From an uncultured Clostridiaceae bacterium (GTDB taxonomy: Bacteria > Bacillota > Clostridia > TANB77 > CAG-508), in NCBI GenBank assembly GCA_958417695.1, contig CATZDQ010000122.1, positions 1 to 5,290 of the forward strand: 5,290 bases of DNA, given 5' to 3'. The notes under the pieces are model-generated. The model saw only the letters and a program-made list of their open reading frames with translations. It was not told the origin of the DNA and did no database searches. A program made the position numbers and the translations under genes. This document shows positions 1-5,074 of the stretch, piece by piece. Numbering within the stretch: the first letter of the stretch is position 1; every line of letters begins with the position of its first letter.

Positions 1-441
1 ATGACTCCCAAAAGTATCGTCTACGTCTTCTGAAATCCCGCCACTTTCGCAAGAGATGCGGCTATTCTGAAACAGGAAGGCTACAGAATCCGGAAAGTAC
101 CGCCGGTAGACATGTTCCCCCAGACCATGCATGTGGAGACGGTAGCTCTGTTGTACAAACTAAATACAGAACATCATTTAGATATAGAAATAGGGGAAGA
201 TGAATTATCTGAAATTGACTTTTCAAAAGACGCAACTTATGGAGAAATTAAAAAGTATGTGTTAGATAAATACGGACTAAAAGTTTCAAGCCTATATATT
301 GCACAAATAAAAAGGAAACATGGTCTAATAGAGAGAGAAAATTATAATTTTAGTAAGAAAGAAAATCAAAGAGTGCCAAATTGCCCAGAAGAAAAAGAAA
401 AAGCAATCGAAGATGCTTTAGAGCATTTTGGAATGATTTAA
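1..441 (+). pseudogene. rlmD: RlmD/RumA-type 23S rRNA methyltransferase C-terminal remnant fused to a mobile-element tail
   Basis: The frame starting at base 1 reads IVYVF, a TGA stop at 31-33, then NPATFARD, a helix region, VDMFPQTMHVETVALL and a further tail of about 95 residues ending in ALEHFGMI. In RlmD/RumA enzymes, which methylate a 23S rRNA uridine at C5, the matching motif is VSCNPATLARD with the nucleophilic cysteine; here that codon is the stop. The glutamate of HVE, the family's catalytic base, remains. Only the last 45 or so residues of the enzyme are in the window, so upstream decay cannot be judged. After HVETVALL the composition falls from about 51% to about 30% GC, and the protein continues with KDATYGEIKKYVLDKYGLKVSSLY and EKEKAIEDALEHFGMI. 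From memory, such tails occur in Firmicutes where elements integrate into rlmD. ATG 112 lies inside the DMFP motif and has no ribosome site, so I do not treat it as a start. Confidence 0.75.
127..165 (+). other. Probable integration junction in the rlmD-type 3' end
   Basis: The conserved codons for MHVETVALL (127-153) end the high-GC, methyltransferase-like sequence, and AT-rich foreign coding sequence begins in frame at about 154-165. The 3' end of rlmD/rum genes is a known integration target for Firmicutes conjugative elements, including some that carry erm(TR). The exact core cannot be fixed without the partner junction or an empty site. Confidence 0.5.
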
Positions 442-550
442 ATAATATCTAAGATTGAAAATTTTAAAATTAAGACTTAAAAACTTTAAGATTAAAAAGA
501 TATGTACTTCTTATATAACCTAAGAAGATTAATTGAAAATCAGGGGAACG

Positions 551-912
551 ATGATGGTAAAATAAAAAATTTTAACAACTAAAGAAGAATTAGGCATTAA
601 TGCCAAAGAGGTTTTTATGAAGTTAAAAATACTGAAAAAGACTTGTTAGAATTGAAAATTTTAGATCATTGTGCAGGGTTTCGTGTCATAATAGTGATAG
701 AGGCAAATAGTTATGTAAATATAAAGAGTTCAAGACTTCTACCAAAGTTTAAAACTCAAAAAATAAATAGTTGGTGTGCTGCTTAGAGTAACCATTTTGA
801 TAATGTGGATGCGAAACAAAAAGAGATAATCAGACTTCGTAAAAAATTGAAACAGGTTGAAATGGAGAATGATATTTTAAAGCTAGCTGCACTACTGTTA
901 GGCAAAAAATAG
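551..912 (+). pseudogene. IS3-family OrfA remnant (helix-turn-helix/leucine-zipper subunit)
   Basis: The firm part is 787-912, which reads DAKQKEIIRLRKKLKQ followed by VEMENDILKLAALLLGKK and a TAG. This is the characteristic C-terminal coiled coil of IS3 OrfA proteins (compare the usual QLEMENDILKKA pattern). Upstream, a TAG at 784-786 interrupts the same frame, and 601-783 is open but not recognisable. The candidate start at 551 or 554 lies in another frame and meets a stop after four codons, so the N-terminal DNA-binding half is degenerate. OrfA normally binds the IS ends and contributes the N-terminal part of the OrfAB transposase made by -1 frameshifting. The A6 run followed by T before the TAG is a plausible slippery site, but this copy cannot make a functional OrfA. 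Confidence 0.65.
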
Positions 913-1748
913 ACCTCATTATCTCGAACCGAGATAAATATAGCATTAGTGCAATGTGTAGACTACTTGGGGTCACAAGAAGTTTAGTCTATTATCATTT
1001 GAACAAAGAAAAAGATGTGAAATTAGATGAAGATGAAAAACTAATAGAAGAAATAAAAGAAATATTCAGAAGAAGTAGAAACAACTATGGAACACGCAAA
1101 ATAAAAAAAGAACTAGGGAAAATTGGATATAAAATATCGAGAAGAAAAATAGGCCGAATAATGAAGAAAAATGGCCTAGTCTCAAACTATACAGTAGCAC
1201 AATATAAAGTAATAAGATCCAAATGCAACGAAGAAGACATCCCTAACCTTTTAAATAGATAATTTGACAATAGAGACTATTTAGAAGCAATAGTAAGAGA
1301 CCTAACATATGTAAGAGTAGGAAAAAAATGGAATTATATATGTTTAATAATAGACTTAAACAGCCGTGAAATAATAGGATACTCATCAGGTAAAAACAAA
1401 GATGCAAATCTAGTAGCAGAAGCATTTTACTCAATAAGGCAGCCACTAAATCGTATAAAAATATTTCACACAGACAGAGAAAGAGAATTTAAAAATATAA
1501 AAATAGAAGAAATATTAAAGGTATTTGGGATAAAAAGATCGCTAAGTAAAAAAGGAAGCCCATATGATAACGCAGTAAGCGAAGCAGTCAATAAAGTAAT
1601 GAAGACAGAATTCATATATCAGGAGAACTTTACTAATTTCCAAGAACTTAATCTAAAATTAGCAGAATACGTATATTGGTATAATAACCTAAGAATTCAT
1701 GGATCTTTAGGATATAAAACACCAGTAGAATATAGAAAAGCAGAATAA
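873..1748 (+). pseudogene. IS3-family OrfB transposase (DDE integrase), one internal stop
   Basis: The frame opens at 873 and enters OrfB at the A6 run near 904-909; it has no good start of its own, as expected for -1 frameshift production. The order is MCRLLGVTRSLVYYHLN (954 on), the HTH_21-like NYGTRKIKKELGKIGYKISR, a TAA stop at 1260-1262, then the integrase core. Catalytic residues are visible: D in DLTYVRVG (1299-1301), D in FHTDRE (1473-1475) and E in NAVSEAV (1581-1583). The last two are separated by 35 residues, the D35E spacing of IS3. The C-terminus carries YWYNNLRIHGSLGYKTPVEYR. The stop sits where relatives usually have Q (NRQFD), so a single C-to-T change from CAA explains it. 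FHTDRERE replaces the usual HTDRGSE. Without readthrough, the longest upstream product is only 102 residues from the ATG at 954. Confidence 0.88.
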
Positions 1749-1750
1749 AA

Positions 1751-1884
1751 AGCTCTGGAAGTTTCATAAATTAAATAAAATATATGAACAGACTGTCAAG
1801 GGCAAATTTCAATGAAATTTGGGCGAAGCCTTTACCCTTGATTGTCTGAGAATATATTTTATAATCTAAAGAAACTTTCAAGCT
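1751..1884. repeat. Long fold-back structure with two internal hairpins
   Basis: Arms pair in successive blocks: 1751-1765 with 1870-1884 (imperfect), 1777-1785 with 1852-1860 (perfect, 9 bp), and 1789-1802 with 1835-1848 (13 pairs including one G-T, and one mismatch). The centre holds two small hairpins: AAATTTC-AAT-GAAATTT at 1804-1820, and GGC-GAA-GCC at 1822-1830. The result is a branched stem directly after the OrfB stop. It could be the IS right end with its own terminator-like element, a MITE-like insertion, or a structured RNA. No T-run follows the innermost stem, though TTTT occurs at 1857-1860 inside the outer arm. Confidence 0.7.
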
Positions 1885-1889
1885 TGATA

Positions 1890-2078
1890 ATGTTCGGTTA
1901 TAAATTGTCTAAAAAAGGGTTGCCATTCCATGTATTTGGGTTCATTAGAAGAATGCCGAGCAATGGGTAACATGACGCTGATGTGTTTATACACAAAAAA
2001 GCTACACGTGCGTTGGCTGACAACAGGGAGCTAAGTAAATTAACACCAGCTAAAATGTTTGACGCTATTAATAAATGA
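1890..2078 (+). pseudogene. Unidentified gene fragment, C-terminal part, one internal stop
   Basis: The frame from ATG 1890 reads MFGYKLSKKGLPFHVFGFIR, then RMPSNG, a TAA at 1968-1970, and then HDADVFIHKKATRALADNRE followed by LSKLTPAKMFDAINK and a TGA at 2076-2078. The residue pattern, with mixed charge, conserved-looking aromatics and a plausible helical end, looks like genuine coding sequence split by one nonsense codon. It begins right at the edge of the fold-back structure, so the 5' part may have been lost to or displaced by the insertion. I do not recognise the family and propose no function. No ribosome site precedes ATG 1890. Confidence 0.5.
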
Positions 2079-2096
2079 CAAGTATATGAAATTGGT

Positions 2097-2125
2097 TTTA
2101 CCTAGTTTAAAAAAGAAATTATAAT
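2097..2125 (+). promoter_or_regulatory. Candidate promoter for the CopZ-like gene
   Basis: A perfect TATAAT (2120-2125) is spaced 17 bases from a weak TTTACC (2097-2102). Initiation near 2132 would leave only about 15 bases before the start codon but would still include GGAGG at 2134-2138. The -35 match is 4 of 6, so this is tentative. I see no MerR- or CsoR-type operator. Confidence 0.4.
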
Positions 2126-2146
2126 GAAAATATGGAGGCTAAGAAT

Positions 2147-2626
<480 letters not shown>

Positions 2627-2631
2627 TTACA

Positions 2632-2805
2632 GTCGATATGTTCCTACAAACGAGAGCCAATCTTTGATATGTTTCCATCTACGAGCGTGGATATGTTCCC
2701 CATAACCTTAGGGGTTGAGAATGCAGTTTTGATAGCTATCAAGGCAACTCGACACACGTTGAAGCAGCAATTCTGATGACGTATTGTGGTTTGGACAAGG
2801 AATAA
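2632..2805 (+). pseudogene. Cluster of degenerate RlmD-type C-terminal tails (integration scars)
   Basis: Several fragments of the RlmD tail motif follow each other. VDMFLQTR lies at 2632-2655 and FDMFPSTS at 2663-2686. VDMFPITLGVENAVLI follows in the same frame as the second (2687-2734), and HVEAAILMTYCGLDKE with a stop lies at 2755-2805. The third and fourth could be one reading frame, AIKATRH then VEAAILM, disrupted by an extra AC in CGACACACG near 2750-2758. Intact RlmD has a single DMFP...HVE block near its end, so these are not a functional gene. Together with the tail at 109-153 they show repeated use of the same kind of target. None has a start codon in a sensible context. Confidence 0.55.
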
Positions 2806-2847
2806 TAGGAGTCAACCACAACATGTAGTGGTTTGAGTACGAAAATC

Positions 2848-2889
2848 GGGTCAAAAACAGGCTAAAAAATACCGTTTTTTGACCCTTTT
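2848..2889 (+). terminator. Rho-independent terminator-like hairpin, possibly bidirectional
   Basis: GGGTCAAAAAC (2848-2858) pairs with GTTTTTTGACCC (2874-2885) with one extra T, and is followed by TTTT (2886-2889). AAAA just upstream (2842-2845) gives a short T-run on the other strand. It isolates the erm unit from transcription arriving from the CopZ-like gene and the scars. The bases from 2890 to the erm promoter hold only a small GGATT-AAA-AATCC type hairpin and no gene. Confidence 0.65.
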
Positions 2890-2969
2890 AAATAGGGCAT
2901 TTGACAGATGACATTTGATGTTTCGGGATTAAAAATCCATAGGGTGAGGTAGATTAGCACAGAACTTTA

Positions 2970-2998
2970 TTGAATAGAGAAATTAAAAGTGATATAAT
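2970..2998 (+). promoter_or_regulatory. Promoter of the erm(A) leader and gene
   Basis: TTGAAT (2970-2975) and a perfect TATAAT (2993-2998) are separated by 17 bases, a strong vegetative (sigma-A) promoter. Transcription should begin near 3005, just ahead of the AAGGAGG of the first leader peptide at 3008-3014. Confidence 0.85.
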
Positions 2999-3022
2999 CA
3001 GTTGCATAAGGAGGAGTTAAAT

Positions 3023-3070
3023 ATGTGTACATGTATTGCAGTAGTAGATATTACTTTATCTCATTTATAA
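3023..3070 (+). CDS. Erm(A) leader peptide 1 (ErmAL1-type)
   Basis: This is a 15-codon leader, MCTCIAVVDITLSHL, with AAGGAGG at 3008-3014 and 8-base spacing. The IAVV motif (residues 5-8) is the known macrolide-dependent stalling motif of ErmAL1, which stalls with Val8 (codon 3044-3046) in the P site. Codons 11-14 overlap attenuator segment 1 (3054-3062), which masks the ribosome site of leader 2, so a stalled ribosome would open it. The peptide is regulatory, with no known function after synthesis. Asp at position 9 and Cys at position 4 are the positions I would compare with other alleles. Confidence 0.88.
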   Translation: MCTCIAVVDITLSHL

Positions 3071-3217
3071 TGAAAAAAATTAAAGGAGGTAAAGGTATGG
3101 GTATGTTTTCTATATTTGTTATTGAGAGATTTCATTATCAACTAAACCAAAAATAATTGGTTATAATGAGCTCTTAAGATTAGTTCATTATAACCGGCAA
3201 GGAGAAGGTTATAATGA
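3054..3217 (+). promoter_or_regulatory. Six-segment translational attenuator of erm(A)
   Basis: Three stems can be traced in the uninduced RNA. Segment 1 (3054-3062, CTTTATCTC) pairs with segment 2 (3086-3094, GAGGTAAAG), hiding the leader 2 ribosome site. Segment 3 (3132-3142) pairs with segment 4 (3160-3169) with one bulged C. Segment 5 (3185-3195, TCATTATAACC) pairs with segment 6 (3207-3217, GGTTATAATGA), which contains the erm ATG and leaves the ribosome site in the loop. The induced alternative is segment 5 with an 11-bp perfect match at 3159-3169. Segment 6 is an exact copy of 3159-3169, so both states are nearly equal in energy and order of synthesis decides. This is the established erm(A)/erm(C) induction logic. 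Confidence 0.88.
3097..3156 (+). CDS. Erm(A) leader peptide 2 (ErmCL-like)
   Basis: This is a 19-codon leader, MGMFSIFVIERFHYQLNQK, preceded by AAAGGAGG (3082-3089). The IFVI motif (residues 6-9) matches the ErmCL/ErmAL2 stalling motif, where 14-membered macrolides halt the ribosome at Ile9 (codon 3121-3123). A ribosome held there would cover the start of segment 3 (3132-3142) and so release segment 4 to pair with segment 5, exposing the erm start. QLNQK occupies the position of the QPNQK/QPNKK ending I recall for relatives. Confidence 0.92.
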   Translation: MGMFSIFVIERFHYQLNQK

Positions 3218-3945
3218 AACAGAAAAACCCGAAAAATACGCAAAATTTCATTACATCTAAAAAGCATGTAAAGGAAATATTAAAATATACGAATATCAAT
3301 AAACAAGATAAAATAATAGAAATTGGGTCAGGAAAAGGACATTTTACCAAGGAACTTGTGGAAATGAGTCAACGGGTGAATGCTATAGAGATTGATGAAG
3401 GTTTATGTCATGCCACGAAAAAAGCAGTTGAACCTTTTCAGAATATAAAAGTTATTCATGAGGATATTTTGAAGTTTAGCTTTCCTAAAAATACAGACTA
3501 TAAAATATTTGGTAGTATTCCCTACAATATTAGTACTGATATTGTAAAAAAGATTGCTTTTGATAGTCAAGCGAAATATAGCTACCTTATTGTAGAGAGG
3601 GGATTTGCTAAAAGGTTGCAAAATACCCAACGAGCTTTAGGTTTGCTGTTAATGGTGGAAATGGATATAAAAATTCTTAAAAAAGTGCCACGAGCATATT
3701 TTCACCCTAAGCCTAATGTAGATTCTGTATTGATTGTACTTGAAAGGCATAAACCATTTATTTTAAAGAAGGACTACAAAAAGTATAGATTTTTCGTTTA
3801 TAAATGGGTAAACAGGGAATATCATGTTCTTTTTACTAAAAATCAATTAAGACAGGTGCTGAAGCATGCGAATGTTACTGATCTTGATAAATTATCCAAT
3901 GAACAATTTTTGTCTGTTTTCAATAGTTACAAATTATTTCAATAA
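3214..3945 (+). CDS. erm(A): 23S rRNA (adenine-N6) dimethyltransferase, Erm(A)/Erm(TR) class
   Basis: The product has 243 residues, the full family length. It transfers methyl groups from S-adenosylmethionine to the N6 of A2058 (E. coli numbering) in 23S rRNA, giving MLSB resistance to macrolides, lincosamides and streptogramin B. Visible motifs are the N-terminal TQNFIT, the SAM-binding EIGSGKGHFT (36-45), the acidic AIEID (57-61), EDIL (83-86) and the catalytic GSIPYNIS (100-107). Motif IV has Ser where many Erm proteins have Asn (NIPY); Erm(B) also has Ser, so it need not impair activity. YLIVERGFAKR, FHPKPNVDSVL and KWVNREYHVLFTK follow. The closest remembered sequence is Erm(TR) of streptococci, also reported in Gram-positive anaerobic cocci; Erm(B) differs clearly. 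The start follows AAGGAG (3199-3204) by 9 bases and lies in the attenuator stem. The gene has its own promoter and terminator and appears intact and inducible. Confidence 0.96.
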   Translation: MKQKNPKNTQNFITSKKHVKEILKYTNINKQDKIIEIGSGKGHFTKELVEMSQRVNAIEIDEGLCHATKKAVEPFQNIKVIHEDILKFSFPKNTDYKIFGSIPYNISTDIVKKIAFDSQAKYSYLIVERGFAKRLQNTQRALGLLLMVEMDIKILKKVPRAYFHPKPNVDSVLIVLERHKPFILKKDYKKYRFFVYKWVNREYHVLFTKNQLRQVLKHANVTDLDKLSNEQFLSVFNSYKLFQ

Positions 3946-3955
3946 ATTAAAAATA

Positions 3956-3996
3956 ATTAAGCGTTCTCTAACTTTAAGAGAACGCTTAATCTTATT
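3956..3996 (+). terminator. Rho-independent terminator after erm(A)
   Basis: A 14-bp perfect stem joins ATTAAGCGTTCTCT (3956-3969) to AGAGAACGCTTAAT (3977-3990) with a 7-base loop. It lies 10 bases after the erm stop and is followed by CTTATT, a modest T-run. The A-rich left flank could also serve the opposite strand. Confidence 0.8.
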
Positions 3997-4199
3997 ACAT
4001 TGAAAAATGCATTCTATTATTTTCAATTATTATGATATAACATAACTATCATTTTACTTATTTGCATATTTGCACGAAAATATAGTTATCGACGACTATT
4101 CTGATAATAGCAACTAATATAGTCAATGATAACTCAAAATTTATTGATATAGTAGGTATATGTGCAACTAATTAATGGAGAAATAATATTTAAAGGAAT
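3997..4199. other. AT-rich intergenic region with nested inverted repeats, no gene
   Basis: No credible reading frame lies on either strand. An 8-bp AT-rich stem occurs at 3999-4006 with 4020-4027. A nested structure spans 4084-4134: AGTTATC (4084-4090) with GATAACT (4128-4134), then GACTAT (4094-4099) with ATAGTC (4119-4124), and CTATT/AATAG inside. GCAACTAAT is repeated directly at about 4110 and 4164. This could be a protein-binding or transfer/replication locus, but I see no nick-site consensus. Confidence 0.35.
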
Positions 4200-4229
4200 T
4201 TGAAATGTAGCAAATAGATGTATTAGAAT
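4200..4229 (+). promoter_or_regulatory. Candidate promoter overlapping a palindrome
   Basis: TTGAAA (4200-4205) and TAGAAT (4224-4229) are separated by 18 bases. The -10 lies inside the left arm of the perfect palindrome at 4211-4255, and transcription would begin near 4236. It would read through the hairpin at 4291-4329 into the gene at 4370. A repressor bound to the palindrome would block it. No better promoter is visible for the downstream pair. Confidence 0.45.
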
Positions 4230-4255
4230 ATCTGATATTCTAATACATCTATTTG
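4211..4255. repeat. Perfect 22-bp inverted repeat (45-bp palindrome)
   Basis: The arm CAAATAGATGTATTAGAATA plus TC (4211-4232) is exactly complementary to 4234-4255, with a single T (4233) at the centre. There is no T-run beside it, so it is not a standard terminator. It could be an operator, a recombinase or relaxase binding site, or a folded-back end. The perfect match in such AT-rich DNA suggests it is recent or under selection. Confidence 0.85.
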
Positions 4256-4290
4256 TATATAAATCAAGATTAAATATCGAGAATATGGTG

Positions 4291-4336
4291 GCGAAGTTTA
4301 GGTCAACTAAAGACCAATAAACTTCGTCATTTTTTT
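4291..4336 (+). terminator. Intrinsic terminator or attenuator before the gene at 4370
   Basis: GCGAAGTTTAGGTC (4291-4304) folds onto GACC and TAAACTTCGT (4312-4328), with an AA bulge and an AACTAAA loop, and is followed by seven Ts (4330-4336). It is a strong intrinsic terminator just 33 bases before the start codon, with no room for another promoter in between. Expression of the downstream pair therefore needs readthrough, and the hairpin may act as an attenuator. Confidence 0.8.
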
Positions 4337-4369
4337 ATGCTTAAAAATAGAAAGAAAGGATTGGGAACA

Positions 4370-5059
4370 ATGTCAAAATTATTTATGTATGGTACATCCT
4401 TGGAAGGAATAGAGCAATTGATGGTTATGGTTCCAAATTTCCAGCCAAGAGGAAATGGAATAATCATCAATAATTATTTTAATTGCCAAGGGGGTGATGG
4501 AGATTGCAAGATTGGTGTGATTAATGTTGATGATGATTGTAAGGAGTGTGGACACATTGGTTCAAACTTCAAAATCAATGTGGATAGATGTAGATATAAG
4601 GATCTAGTCAGAGAGTGCTTTGGAAAGATAAATAATTATTATTTAAAGGAAAGATTAGAAAGTCTAGCAAATAATTTCAAGGGGGAAATCTTTTTAAATC
4701 ATAACCACAAAGAAAGATTCTATAATTTTCTTCGAAACCAAGATCTAGATATTCATGATATATCCCCAAGATTTATTGCTATCCTATTTTTACTTACTGC
4801 CGATGAAAATCTATGGAAGGTTTCTGAAAATCATATTTTAAATGTTAAGTTTGGCTTAAAACAAATATGTCTTCGGGATATAGATACCAATGGCTATGCC
4901 TTATACCAAACTGCAAAGACCCTATCAACTGGAAAGGAGTGTATAAGAATCAATGAGCTAGCAGATAGGGAATTAATAGATGACTATATATTTAAATCAA
5001 TAATTAACTCTGCCTTAATCAATAGATACGGGACAGAGTTATTTTTAATTAATAAATAG
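4370..5059 (+). CDS. Hypothetical accessory-element protein, cysteine-rich N-terminus, possible DUF6075-like C-terminus
   Basis: The protein has 229 residues. I choose ATG 4370 over the in-frame ATG 4337, which lies at the end of the terminator T-run and has no ribosome site; AAAGGA (4355-4360) is spaced 9 bases from 4370. The N-terminal 85 residues contain C39, C46, a CKEC pair (C57, C60), C74 and C83, spaced as a possible zinc-binding fold. From about residue 106 (EIFLNHNHKERFYNFL, then FIAILFLLTADENLW, NGYALYQTAKTLSTGKE and INRYGTELFLINK) it is helical. It resembles, from memory, small proteins of Firmicutes conjugative elements assigned to DUF6075; I hold this loosely. There is no signal peptide or membrane segment. 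The next gene starts 15 bases after its stop, so the two are probably co-transcribed. Function is unknown. Confidence 0.7.
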   Translation: MSKLFMYGTSLEGIEQLMVMVPNFQPRGNGIIINNYFNCQGGDGDCKIGVINVDDDCKECGHIGSNFKINVDRCRYKDLVRECFGKINNYYLKERLESLANNFKGEIFLNHNHKERFYNFLRNQDLDIHDISPRFIAILFLLTADENLWKVSENHILNVKFGLKQICLRDIDTNGYALYQTAKTLSTGKECIRINELADRELIDDYIFKSIINSALINRYGTELFLINK

Positions 5060-5074
5060 AATGGAGGAAAAAGA

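Larger units (their letters stand above)
540..1750 (+). mobile_element. Decayed IS3-family insertion sequence
   Basis: The two-gene organisation is typical of IS3: an OrfA remnant ends with a leucine-zipper-like helix at an A6 run (904-909), and OrfB continues in the -1 frame with a DDE integrase domain. A ribosome-site-like AGGGG (542-546) precedes tandem ATGs at 551 and 554, which places OrfA at about 120 codons, a normal length. OrfA is broken by stops and frame changes and OrfB by one nonsense codon. I could not identify terminal inverted repeats with certainty, so both limits are approximate. The right limit may extend into the fold-back structure beginning at 1751. Confidence 0.7.

Noticed and set aside
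31..33. TGA as a selenocysteine codon replacing the catalytic cysteine
   Set aside because: No SECIS-like hairpin is evident just downstream, the preceding residue is also altered (YVF for YVS), and RlmD is not a known selenoprotein family. Decay is simpler.
112..441. Independent 109-residue gene starting at ATG 112
   Set aside because: The ATG is the Met of the conserved DMFP motif inside the RlmD-type frame and has no ribosome site; the frame continues upstream.
1243..1446. 67-residue reading frame on the minus strand
   Set aside because: It is leucine-rich, antisense to the transposase core, and has no ribosome site; it is a shadow.
1789..1848. tRNA-like cloverleaf
   Set aside because: The branched fold lacks an anticodon arm of proper size, a T-loop and a CCA-type acceptor; it has two hairpins, one with only a 3-bp stem.
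2901..2929. Promoter with TTGACA at 2901-2906
   Set aside because: The -35 is perfect, but no acceptable -10 lies 16-19 bases downstream.
3403..3630. 75-residue reading frame on the minus strand
   Set aside because: It lies antisense to erm(A) and has no recognisable motif.
3214..3945. Erm(B) assignment
   Set aside because: The N-terminus, the FHPKPNVDSVLIVLERHKP region and the C-terminus match Erm(A)/Erm(TR), and the two-leader attenuator is also erm(A)-type.
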